From: an uncultured Carboxylicivirga sp. | Lineage (GTDB): Bacteria; Bacteroidota; Bacteroidia; Bacteroidales; Marinilabiliaceae | Assembly: GCA_947503525.1 (NCBI GenBank) | Contig: CANNEA010000002.1 | Coordinates: forward strand, 124,001-188,000 | DNA length: 64,000 nucleotides | Reading direction: 5' to 3' | Part shown: positions 47,672 through 55,258 of the stretch, in pieces | How the letters are laid out: each line of letters begins with the position of its first letter | Position numbering within the stretch: the stretch's first letter is position 1 | Program-made: the position numbers and the translations under genes | The notes under the pieces: model-generated | What the model was told of the DNA's origin: nothing | What the model saw: only the letters and a program-made list of their open reading frames with translations | Database searches by the model: none

Positions 47672-48528
47672 TTAAATTTGTTCTTCAGAATGGATAACAT
47701 TGAGTAGTATTTTACCCTCCATATATTACCTGTGGAATGGTCCCAATTTAATCGACAATCTTTACAGGTAGGATCATCACAGAAATAAAATGATGGATCT
47801 TTCTTAACCATGGCCAACTCAACATTTAAGGTTCCCTTCATGCTGGTATAAACGGCATCTGCCTTTCCAACCTTTACCCATTTCAAATGATTTTCCTTTT
47901 CGTAATATGGAAGAAACTTAGGAAAACCTCTACCACATCCTCCATTCCAATTCACTTCAAATAAGCCTACAGATCCATCGTTTTTTAGGTAATTGACTCC
48001 CATGGACGATCGCTTTTTACCAAATCCCATTTTTTCGATGGCCACATGAGTCGTACCAACTCCTACAGTATTCCGCCCAACCGATAAATTCATGGCATTG
48101 AGTTCGGCCATTCGCTCCAACACATCATAGCCTCCACTTTCGGGAGTATGCGCATTCATTAATTCTTCCGCCATTGCACCAATGGCTGTAAAACGTTGAA
48201 TTGGATGATTACTTCTTACACTATCCGGATGTTGGATCATTACATTAGCCAATGCTCCGGCATATGACGGTGATTCCTTTGTACTGATCTGCGTTGCATG
48301 CTCTTCGGAAAGAGGCAATGGATATGAAGTTGTAAATGAATCAATAACCAAGGTGCCGGACGAACCAACTGTTTTGATTAAAGCATTTAATAAGGTTTTT
48401 GGTCCTCCATCTATCTTACCGATTGCTTTTAACGAGACTTTGAGATGCAACAGACAGCCTTCCGGAATTCCTGCTTTTTTCAGATCCTGAATTAATTCTT
48501 GTTCTGTAAATAGCTTTTCTTTATTCAT
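47668..48528 (-). CDS. AAC(3)-family N-acyltransferase
   Basis: A 286-residue protein of the aminoglycoside 3-N-acetyltransferase (Antibiotic_NAT) fold: LLHLKVSLKAIGKIDGG, GSSGTLVIDSFT, RSNHPIQRFTAIGAMAEELM and VGVGTTHVAIEKMG with the conserved His. The family includes enzymes that acylate amino sugars or phosphonates, so acylation of an aminosugar is inferred rather than drug resistance. A C-terminal cysteine group CDDPTCKDCRL could bind a metal. Four-base and eight-base overlaps link it to the asparagine-synthase and CitE-like genes. Confidence 0.85.
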   Translation of the reverse strand: MNKEKLFTEQELIQDLKKAGIPEGCLLHLKVSLKAIGKIDGGPKTLLNALIKTVGSSGTLVIDSFTTSYPLPLSEEHATQISTKESPSYAGALANVMIQHPDSVRSNHPIQRFTAIGAMAEELMNAHTPESGGYDVLERMAELNAMNLSVGRNTVGVGTTHVAIEKMGFGKKRSSMGVNYLKNDGSVGLFEVNWNGGCGRGFPKFLPYYEKENHLKWVKVGKADAVYTSMKGTLNVELAMVKKDPSFYFCDDPTCKDCRLNWDHSTGNIWRVKYYSMLSILKNKFK

Positions 48529-49438
48529 TTCTTATATAAGCTTCGAAATCTTCAATTTTGTCCATACGAGCCAATAATTTCTTTGCACGCGAAACGGTTG
48601 GGGGAGAAATAAACATACCTTTCTTAACGGAAATTCCGCGATCAGCTTTATTTGTTTCATCCGACAAATGAATAATTTCACGAGCCTTGTCAACCTCATC
48701 CTCGGCAGGTGTATAACTAGATTTTACCAAGTTTATTTCTTTAGGCGTCATTACCAACATCCCTTCAAAACCTAATTCTTTAGCCTGTTGAATATGGATT
48801 TTCAAGCCTTCCATATCACCTATATTAACATATGGCGTATCAATCGGTACTATCCCGGCAGCACGAGCTGCCATTGAAACCATATGCCTTGGTGTTAATA
48901 TTGACCTTCCTCCAACACCATGTTCACCTTCTATCTCAGCCAGAAAATCTTCACTACCAAACAGCAAGCCAACAACACGCTCGGATGCCTTTGCAATTTC
49001 ATGCGCGTTAAGAACTGATTCGGGAGTCTCGAGTAAAACAATGATTTTGAAATGCCCGGGCTCCATTCCCAAATTCTTTTCTTTCATGGTCAACTGTGCA
49101 TCAAAGACTTCTACATCCTTTGCATTATAGGCTTTGGGATAAACAAATCCGAATAATCGAGGATCAGCTACCACATCCAAATCCTTTAGTGTATCACCAG
49201 TTTCCATTGGATTAATTCGAACAAAAACGGGGCGTTTATCCGTTAAGTCCGAATCCAGAACTTTAATAATTGTTTCTCTGGCTTCTTCCTTTTTTGAAGC
49301 AGGAACAGCGTCCTCCAAATCCAAGACCACCACATCGGCATCCGAAGAAAATGCTTTTTCTAAATAATGCCAGTTATGCCCTGCTGTAAACAACAAGGTG
49401 CGAGCTACAAATTTTCCTTTATATTGTTCTTTACTCAT
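48521..49438 (-). CDS. CitE-like CoA ester lyase (HpcH/HpaI family)
   Basis: The 305-residue enzyme has the TIM-barrel CitE signatures: ARTLLFTAGHNWHYLEKAF, VVVLDLEDAVPASKKEEA with the metal-binding acid, PVFVRINP, and LLFGSEDFLAEI. Relatives cleave or form malyl-CoA, beta-methylmalyl-CoA or citramalyl-CoA, or act as their thioesterases. The neighbouring MaoC hydratase uses the same class of CoA esters. The two overlap by 8 bases, so they probably act sequentially on one acyl-CoA. The exact substrate cannot be told. Confidence 0.9.
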   Translation of the reverse strand: MSKEQYKGKFVARTLLFTAGHNWHYLEKAFSSDADVVVLDLEDAVPASKKEEARETIIKVLDSDLTDKRPVFVRINPMETGDTLKDLDVVADPRLFGFVYPKAYNAKDVEVFDAQLTMKEKNLGMEPGHFKIIVLLETPESVLNAHEIAKASERVVGLLFGSEDFLAEIEGEHGVGGRSILTPRHMVSMAARAAGIVPIDTPYVNIGDMEGLKIHIQQAKELGFEGMLVMTPKEINLVKSSYTPAEDEVDKAREIIHLSDETNKADRGISVKKGMFISPPTVSRAKKLLARMDKIEDFEAYIRNE

Positions 49439-49904
49439 TCTTATCCTTCCTTAATACCAACACTTCGCGTGTAAATAACAAAACCAATTCCTCATTTTGA
49501 TTGAAGGCTTTGGTAGTTACTTTTACAACACCCCTGTCGGCTTTAGATTTTGATGGTCTAACCGATAAAATCTCTGTTTCGGCATAAAGCGTATCTCCTA
49601 TATGAACAGGCCCTTTATGAAGCACCTCGCTGTAATTCAAGTTGGCAATAGCTTTTCCGCTTATATCTCGAACTGTAAGTCCCACAGCCAAAGAAAACAC
49701 AAGCGTCCCAACCACCAATACCTTACCATGTTGGGCATTTTCAGCATAAAACTGATCCAGATGGACAGGATGATGATTCATCGTTAACAATGAAAAAAGG
49801 TTATTATCCGACTCCGTAATAGTTTTACCCGGCCAATGCCTGATAATTGTTCCTTCCTCAAAATCTTCTAAATAGCGTCCAAATTCGCTTTGTATTGTCT
49901 TCAT
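49431..49904 (-). CDS. MaoC-family (hot-dog) acyl-CoA hydratase
   Basis: This is the first gene of the operon; its 157-residue product has the hot-dog MaoC motif with NHHPVHLDQFYAEN (the catalytic Asp/His) and LVVGTLVFSLAVGL. The family hydrates enoyl-CoA esters such as crotonyl- or mesaconyl-CoA. Pairing with a CitE-like lyase is known from the ethylmalonyl-CoA and methylaspartate pathways, though the other genes of those pathways are absent. It is divergent from ttcA, 146 bases away; a short inverted repeat atccta/taggat (49923-49940) lies just upstream. Confidence 0.9.
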   Translation of the reverse strand: MKTIQSEFGRYLEDFEEGTIIRHWPGKTITESDNNLFSLLTMNHHPVHLDQFYAENAQHGKVLVVGTLVFSLAVGLTVRDISGKAIANLNYSEVLHKGPVHIGDTLYAETEILSVRPSKSKADRGVVKVTTKAFNQNEELVLLFTREVLVLRKDKNE

Positions 49905-50050
49905 TCTAAAACAAATTAGCCAATCCTAATCGCATAGGATGACAATATTTATTAATAGCCATAAAGATAGTATAAACGATTTGTTATTTAAACACCGACA
50001 AAGAAAGGGCGGATTAAGCATTACAAATCAAAATTGTATAGTTTTGCCCC

Positions 50051-50788
50051 ATGATCAAATTAAGAAGAGAAGACCAGGCCTTTGTACAAAAGGTGCGACA
50101 GACTGCAGGTAAAGCCATCAATCAATACCAAATGATTGGAGATGGAGAGCAGGTTTTGGTTGCAGTGTCAGGGGGGAAAGATAGTTTATCATTGGTAGAA
50201 ATTCTTTCAACCCGACGAAAAGCGCTTCCAATACATTACGAATTACATGCTGCTCATATTATCACTGAAGATGTTCCTTATGAAATTGATGTGGAGTGGC
50301 TCCAAGATTTTTGTGATCAACTTAATGTGAAACTTCACATTGTTCGAACGAAAGCCAACCTGGAAACAGCAGGGAAGAAAAAACCATGCTTTGCCTGTTC
50401 GCGTAATCGGCGCAAAGAACTGTTTATGCTCACCAATAAATTGGGCATTAAAAAGTTAGCCTTTGGACACCATTTGGACGATGCTGTTGAAACCTTAGTA
50501 ATGAATATGGCACAACATGCTAATATTTCCTCCATTCCACCATCTCTTGAAATGTTTGAAGGTAAAATACATATTATACGTCCATTGACTTTGTTAAGCG
50601 ATGCCGAAATGAAACAGTATGCTCAATTGTTAGGTTTTCAATCTTTAAAGAAAGAATGCCCATACGAGGATCATACCATCCGAAAAAAAGCCCGGGACAT
50701 TGTTGAACAAATGACTTTAATAAATCCTAAGGCCCGATTCAACCTCTTTAATTCGATGGCTAATATTGATATGGAATATTTACCTTAG
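50051..50788 (+). CDS. TtcA-like tRNA 2-thiocytidine biosynthesis protein
   Basis: This PP-loop ATPase carries SGGKDS at residues 40-45, and two cysteines Cys113/Cys116 in KPCFACSRNRRKEL with a third in KKECPYEDHT, the Fe-S ligand set of TtcA, which thiolates C32 in tRNA. At 245 residues it is somewhat shorter than E. coli TtcA. A TilS-like lysidine role is unlikely because the motif set is TtcA. The gene is divergent from the surface-glycan operon and convergent with the helicase. Confidence 0.85.
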   Translation: MIKLRREDQAFVQKVRQTAGKAINQYQMIGDGEQVLVAVSGGKDSLSLVEILSTRRKALPIHYELHAAHIITEDVPYEIDVEWLQDFCDQLNVKLHIVRTKANLETAGKKKPCFACSRNRRKELFMLTNKLGIKKLAFGHHLDDAVETLVMNMAQHANISSIPPSLEMFEGKIHIIRPLTLLSDAEMKQYAQLLGFQSLKKECPYEDHTIRKKARDIVEQMTLINPKARFNLFNSMANIDMEYLP

Positions 50789-50812
50789 AAAGGCTTCTAA
50801 ATGGAATAACTA

Positions 50813-52057
50813 TTACTTCTTTTTCCTCTTCTTTTTAACCTTTTCATATTCCTCCTCTTGCTCTTCAGCCTCTCTCATCAAGGTTTTCCAATCGCTATGT
50901 GTTTCAGCTGAAAAATCCAGAGTATCTAAATATTCATCCTTTTCAAATTCAATAAGTGGAATTGAATATCCAACATAGCTTTCGATACTTTCCAATAATT
51001 CCTTTTCTTCCTCACTACAAAACGAAATTGCATAACCCTTTTGTTTTCCACGTCCTGTACGGCCAACACGATGCACATAGTTCTCGGCTTGTTCGGGAAT
51101 ATCATAATTGACTACATAATCAACATTTGGGATGTCAATACCACGCGCACTAACATCGGTAGCGACCAAAATATTAACATCTCCATTTTTGAAGAGGTTA
51201 AGTGCTTTTGTGCGCTCATCCTGATATTTATCGCTGTGAATAGTCACACTCTGTAAACCAACCCTCTCCATGGCTTTCATTACCCTTTCGGCTCTAACCT
51301 TAGTACGTACAAATGCCAATATTCTACTTTCGGGATGAGCACGGGCAATTCGCTCCAGGAAGAAACGCTTGTCATCCATTTTAATGTGCGATAAGGAGTG
51401 CTCAATATTTCTTGATACAGGATCTTTTGGAGAAATTTGAATACGTATTGGTCGACGTACCAAAGAATAGGCCAGCTTCTTAATTTTTGCATCAATGGTA
51501 GCTGAGAAAAATAAGGTTTGCCGTTGTTTAGGCAAGTATTTAATTAAGTCCTGAATGTCTTTATAGAAACCTAAATCCAACATATGGTCGGCTTCATCCA
51601 AAACCAAGATCTCAGCATTATATATCTTCAGATGCCCCTGATTTACGAAATCAAATAAACGTCCGGGCGTGGCAATCAAAATATCCGTGCCTGCCTTTAA
51701 ACGCTCAATCTGTTTATCCTGATCAGCGCCACCATATACAGCTGTAAATTTAAGTTTGGTGTTTTTACCCAATTGCTTAAACACATCCGTTAATTGTAGC
51801 ACGAGTTCATGAGTTGGAGCCATTACAATACAACGAACTCCTCCATCTTTTTTTCCTCTGCTTTTTTGCAATAAATGAAGGATGGGAATCACAAAAGCTG
51901 CTGACTTACCTGTACCCGTTTGTGCAATCCCCAGTACATCCTCTCCATTAAGAATGGCCGGGATAGCCTTGAATTGTATATCGGTAGGTCGCTTATAGCC
52001 TAAGTCATTGATGCCTTTAAGCACCTTGTCATTCAAATTAAATTCTTCAAACTTCAT
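50813..52057 (-). CDS. DEAD-box RNA helicase (RhlE-like)
   Basis: The 414-residue helicase has all superfamily 2 motifs in order: a Q motif (GYKRPTDIQFKAIPAIL), Walker A AQTGTGKSAAF, PTHELVLQL, TPGR, DEAD, SAT, and the second-domain ARGIDIPNVDYV and HRVGRTGRG. A Lys/Glu-rich C-terminal tail ends the protein. Such enzymes remodel RNA in ribosome assembly, RNA decay and cold adaptation. A TATCTTTG box upstream on the minus strand (52080-52087) may be its promoter element. The call is secure; the specific role is not. Confidence 0.95.
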   Translation of the reverse strand: MKFEEFNLNDKVLKGINDLGYKRPTDIQFKAIPAILNGEDVLGIAQTGTGKSAAFVIPILHLLQKSRGKKDGGVRCIVMAPTHELVLQLTDVFKQLGKNTKLKFTAVYGGADQDKQIERLKAGTDILIATPGRLFDFVNQGHLKIYNAEILVLDEADHMLDLGFYKDIQDLIKYLPKQRQTLFFSATIDAKIKKLAYSLVRRPIRIQISPKDPVSRNIEHSLSHIKMDDKRFFLERIARAHPESRILAFVRTKVRAERVMKAMERVGLQSVTIHSDKYQDERTKALNLFKNGDVNILVATDVSARGIDIPNVDYVVNYDIPEQAENYVHRVGRTGRGKQKGYAISFCSEEEKELLESIESYVGYSIPLIEFEKDEYLDTLDFSAETHSDWKTLMREAEEQEEEYEKVKKKRKKK

Positions 52058-52378
52058 TATATCGTCTCTTGTATGCTGTCAAAGATACGATAAAAGATAG
52101 GAGATCTCATTACTGACAAAATGATACAAGTGAAGATAATTCAATAAGAACTTAAGCCGTTGGGGCTCTTCCTTTCTCCTAGAGTCGAGAAAGAAAGCAA
52201 AGAGTCCGCCGACTGCAGCACTCATTCACCCATTATGCACTTGATGATTTGACAGAAAAAACGCTCCCGATAAATCGGAATCAAACAACTTTCTGTCTAT
52301 TCATCAACTTCATGCAGTGGGGCCCGAATTACTTTGCTGATGTCGGATTGCATAAGGTAATTTCAAAACATTACACGA
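52058..52378. other. Intergenic region with an imperfect long hairpin
   Basis: About 320 bases between the helicase and exonuclease genes, both on the minus strand. It contains the inverted repeat annotated at 52242-52306 and no reading frame that I can support. Confidence 0.45.
52242..52306. repeat. Imperfect inverted repeat (16 of 18 positions match)
   Basis: Arms around 52241-52258 and 52290-52307 match at 16 of 18 positions (inner perfect part gacagaaa / tttctgtc), with a further small hairpin (ccgat / atcgg) inside the loop. It could be a structured RNA, a mobile-element remnant or a terminator; the T run is too short to call the last. Confidence 0.4.
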
Positions 52379-52936
52379 TTATACAACAAACTCACCCATT
52401 TTGTATAACTCATAAACAATTTTAGCTTCATGAGCCGCATCATCTAAACCTCTATGGGCTTCTATATATCCGGTATTCCCAAAAAAGTGCTCCCAGGCCT
52501 CTTCTACCTTGGGCCATTTGAAAGAATTATAACCATTGCGTGATGGTAATTTGCAAATAGGCGTGGCCACAATCATAGGACAAGGCAGTTCATCTATCCG
52601 AAAGCCCCTGTCACGAAGAAAATCAAAGTCAAACTTTTTATTAAAGGCGGTTGCTCTGTGATTATCAAACAAAAACTGAATGGCTTCTCGCTGCGATTCC
52701 AATGAAGGAGCTGATTCTACTTCCTCATAACTTAAATCAGAATTTGAAAAAATCCAGCCATATGGAGCTCTGGTATGACTTCTGTTTAATCCTGGTTCTT
52801 TCAACAGGCATTCATAAATGGGCTCCACTTCTCCATTATCGAGATTTAACAGCACCATTCCAATCTCAACAATTTGCCCACCTTGATTTAAAAACCCGGT
52901 GGTTTCAATATCTACAACTAATATTTTATTTGACAT
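52379..52936 (-). CDS. 3'-5' exonuclease (DnaQ/DEDDh type)
   Basis: A 185-residue exonuclease with the DEDDh residues: VDIETTGFL (first Asp-Glu), FNKKFDFDFLRD (second Asp) and HRGLDDAAHEAKI (His and last Asp). This is the proofreading exonuclease fold of DNA polymerase III epsilon and RNase T-like enzymes; which nucleic acid it digests is not evident. It stands alone on the minus strand, near no polymerase gene. The start is well placed (MSNKILVVDIETTGF). Confidence 0.92.
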   Translation of the reverse strand: MSNKILVVDIETTGFLNQGGQIVEIGMVLLNLDNGEVEPIYECLLKEPGLNRSHTRAPYGWIFSNSDLSYEEVESAPSLESQREAIQFLFDNHRATAFNKKFDFDFLRDRGFRIDELPCPMIVATPICKLPSRNGYNSFKWPKVEEAWEHFFGNTGYIEAHRGLDDAAHEAKIVYELYKMGEFVV

Positions 52937-53012
52937 AGGTAAATTCCTTTAATGGAAGGCAAAACTAAGTATTGCATATTAATGAACAAGAATATTTAGC
53001 TATTTTTGAATT

Positions 53013-53474
53013 ATGACAATCTCACTTGAACTAAAGCAAAAATTGCATCAACACCTGATGGGAATTCTCAATGAAAAAATCGAAGCCATCATGGCATCGA
53101 TTCTAGAGACTTCGGAATCAATGAAAAACGACACTAAAAGCAGTGCAGGCGATAAATTTGAAACAGGACGTGAGATGATGCAGATTGAGATCAATAATAA
53201 GCAGGTTCAGCTCAATAAACTAAAACACTTAATGCTTGATTTGCAAAAAGTGGACTTAAAAACAATAAACAAGAGTATTGGTTTTGGCAGTTTGATTGTA
53301 AGTAATATGGGCAACTACTTTATGGCTATTGCCCAGGGGAAAGTTACACTGGATCAAAACGAATATTATGCCCTCTCTCTGGCTTCTCCAATTGGGCAGG
53401 CATTAAAAGGCAAGAAATCAGGCGATCAAATTGATTTTCAAGGTAAAAAAATTGATATTAAGGCAATTACCTAG
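53013..53474 (+). CDS. GreA/GreB-like transcription-elongation-factor family protein
   Basis: The 153-residue protein has a coiled-coil N-terminal part (about 1-75, with SSAGDKFETGREMMQIE) and a C-terminal segment ALSLASPIGQALKGKKSGD that is the GreA/GreB C-terminal fold. Bacteroidota relatives are often labelled 3-oxoacyl-ACP synthase, without basis in sequence. A role in RNA polymerase secondary-channel binding is the natural reading, but the acidic tip residues of true GreA are not evident. Convergent with the following secreted protein gene. Confidence 0.7.
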   Translation: MTISLELKQKLHQHLMGILNEKIEAIMASILETSESMKNDTKSSAGDKFETGREMMQIEINNKQVQLNKLKHLMLDLQKVDLKTINKSIGFGSLIVSNMGNYFMAIAQGKVTLDQNEYYALSLASPIGQALKGKKSGDQIDFQGKKIDIKAIT

Positions 53475-53481
53475 CAATACC

Positions 53482-54039
53482 TTACAGTCTAACGAAATAC
53501 CCAAGGCCTAAAAAACCTTTATGTCCCATCCCCATATAGCCACATAAGCCATTCTTTCTTCCCCATCTAAAACTTATCAAGTTAAGGTGAAAGATAAAAC
53601 CTGTTTTATTACCTGTTTGGGTATTTCCTTTAGAATATTGATTCTCCACGCGACTCCCAAACACAGATGCGTAGCCCAAACTTAATCCACTACTTAATCT
53701 AAAATTTGGATTATGGAGGTATTCAAAATCTACTTGAGGAGCAATAACAAGTACACTATTAGTTATTTCGTAAGTGAGAATACCTGAACTACCAAAAGAC
53801 CCATTTATCTTTTCTCTGTCATACATTAAATTTGCTCCTACTTTCAACCAGTCGTTAACATATCCATAGTAATCGAAGTTAAATGCTCCAAGAACAAAAT
53901 GACTTGTTTCGTATTGCTCCTCCGTGTGTCCTAAGCGATAAGCGGATAAGGGAGAATAACTAAAACTAAATTCTTTCGTTTGTGAATGTATTAGAAATGA
54001 GGTAAGTGAAAATACAATAATTAATATCCATTTATTCAT
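53482..54039 (-). CDS. Secreted protein, probable small outer-membrane beta-barrel
   Basis: The 185-residue product starts with a signal peptide (MNKWILIIVFSLTSFLIHSQ) and contains alternating aromatic/polar strands separated by short turns, ending GLGYFVRL, the appearance of an 8-strand-type barrel. The frame is open to 54108 via TTG, but the ATG at 54039 begins the signal peptide. I do not recognise a named family. Single gene. Confidence 0.65.
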   Translation of the reverse strand: MNKWILIIVFSLTSFLIHSQTKEFSFSYSPLSAYRLGHTEEQYETSHFVLGAFNFDYYGYVNDWLKVGANLMYDREKINGSFGSSGILTYEITNSVLVIAPQVDFEYLHNPNFRLSSGLSLGYASVFGSRVENQYSKGNTQTGNKTGFIFHLNLISFRWGRKNGLCGYMGMGHKGFLGLGYFVRL

Positions 54040-54290
54040 ATTAAGTAGGTCTAAGGTTACAATACAAAGTAGCGAAAAATATACATAATAATTACCTTTC
54101 ATAATCAAACTTGGATAATATCACAAAAGCTTACAATTCTGCAGTTACAAATTGTTAAAATCTACATCAATGTAATATTTCGACTCAAAGCAAATTGCAT
54201 AGAGCCCAAGTAATCAAATAATAAAGCATAATGGTATTGGTTTTGGTTATTCCTACCCGATAAATGGTAGAACTTATAAACAATACAATT

Positions 54291-54689
54291 ATGAAAGTTT
54301 TTATACCGGTAACAGGAGCAGCTCCACTCTACGAATATTCAGTTAGTTCAATGCTAAGTGCCGAGTTTGGGTGTGTTTATAATTCTAAGGAAAAAGATTT
54401 TCAGATTCAGGAGCACAGCTATGATATTAATAGCATTGGTAATCTTTGTGTTCAACTTAAAGCAAAAGGAATTACCACAATCATTACTGAGGCAATGCCC
54501 TTACTTACCTATTTAATGTGCTTAGATATGGGACTAAAAGTTTTTAAAGCCAAAAAATCCGTTAGCGCTCAGGATAACATTAAATTGAAGGAAATGGATC
54601 TTTTGCATGAATTTACAGCTAAAGATACGGTTGTGGATGGCGATTGCATGGGTGCCTGCTCACGCTGTTCTTCTACCTGTTCCTCATAA
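54291..54689 (+). CDS. Orphan NifX/NifB-type (dinitrogenase Fe-Mo cofactor biosynthesis) protein
   Basis: The 132-residue product matches the small dinitrogenase iron-molybdenum cofactor biosynthesis fold with MKVFIPVTGAAPLYEYSVSS at the start and a conserved TTIITEAMPLL strand-loop in the middle. It ends with the unusual Cys-rich tail GDCMGACSRCSSTCSS, five cysteines that could bind a metal cluster. No nif gene is nearby, so it is not likely to serve nitrogenase. The alternative ATG at 54264 is nine codons upstream with no good ribosome-binding site. The following small gene begins 44 bases after its stop. Confidence 0.65.
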   Translation: MKVFIPVTGAAPLYEYSVSSMLSAEFGCVYNSKEKDFQIQEHSYDINSIGNLCVQLKAKGITTIITEAMPLLTYLMCLDMGLKVFKAKKSVSAQDNIKLKEMDLLHEFTAKDTVVDGDCMGACSRCSSTCSS

Positions 54690-54733
54690 ATCGAGGACTA
54701 TATCATATTCTGGAACTATAACTGACATTTACA

Positions 54734-55126
54734 ATGGAAGAGAACAACTGGAAAAAGTGGTTAAAAGATGGTGACGCCTATTTAAAGGGAATGCCACGGC
54801 CAGGCATCAAAAGTAAGTTTGGCACTGACATACGTTATAATCTTTTGTCGATGGGTTTTGAAAGCTATGTAATGGCCATACTTGATTTTAAAGGTAATCT
54901 GCCCGACAACCACACCTATACCGATTTGATTGATGGTTTGGAACGTGTTATGCCGATTGATCCTGAGCTCAAAGCCAGAGTGCTGAAATACGAAAGCATT
55001 CAGGAAATATGTGCTCTGGATAAATTCACTATACTTCTGCCCACTGAAGAAGAAATATCAGATTTGCACGAGGTAATACTTGAGTTTAAAACTATTGCCC
55101 ATAAAACTTGCCTTGAAGCGGCATAG
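54734..55126 (+). CDS. Hypothetical helical protein (130 aa)
   Basis: A soluble, mostly helical 130-residue protein (NNWKKWLKDGDAYLKG at the N-terminus; DLIDGLERVMPIDPELKARV in the middle). No signal or membrane segment. It is 44 bases after the NifX-like gene on the same strand, so the two may be cotranscribed, and this one could partner it. The pattern is reminiscent of HEPN-like helical bundles but lacks the Rx4-6H motif, so I do not assign a fold. Confidence 0.6.
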   Translation: MEENNWKKWLKDGDAYLKGMPRPGIKSKFGTDIRYNLLSMGFESYVMAILDFKGNLPDNHTYTDLIDGLERVMPIDPELKARVLKYESIQEICALDKFTILLPTEEEISDLHEVILEFKTIAHKTCLEAA

Positions 55127-55258
55127 ACCAACTATAAACCGGTAGCAATAAACACTATCAATAAGCCTTGTTGTAAATTGGCATGTGGCATTTGATAATT
55201 ATTTATAGATTTGAATATTAATCAACGGTTAAGCCCACCATTTACAAATCAAGTTGCT

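Noticed and set aside
47668-48528. Aminoglycoside resistance gene AAC(3)
   Set aside because: Fold matches, but the gene is embedded in a chromosomal glycan operon and carries a different C-terminus; resistance is not supported.
54291-54689. Part of a nitrogenase cofactor assembly cluster
   Set aside because: No other nif or molybdenum-cofactor gene is nearby; only the small NifX-type fold is shared.
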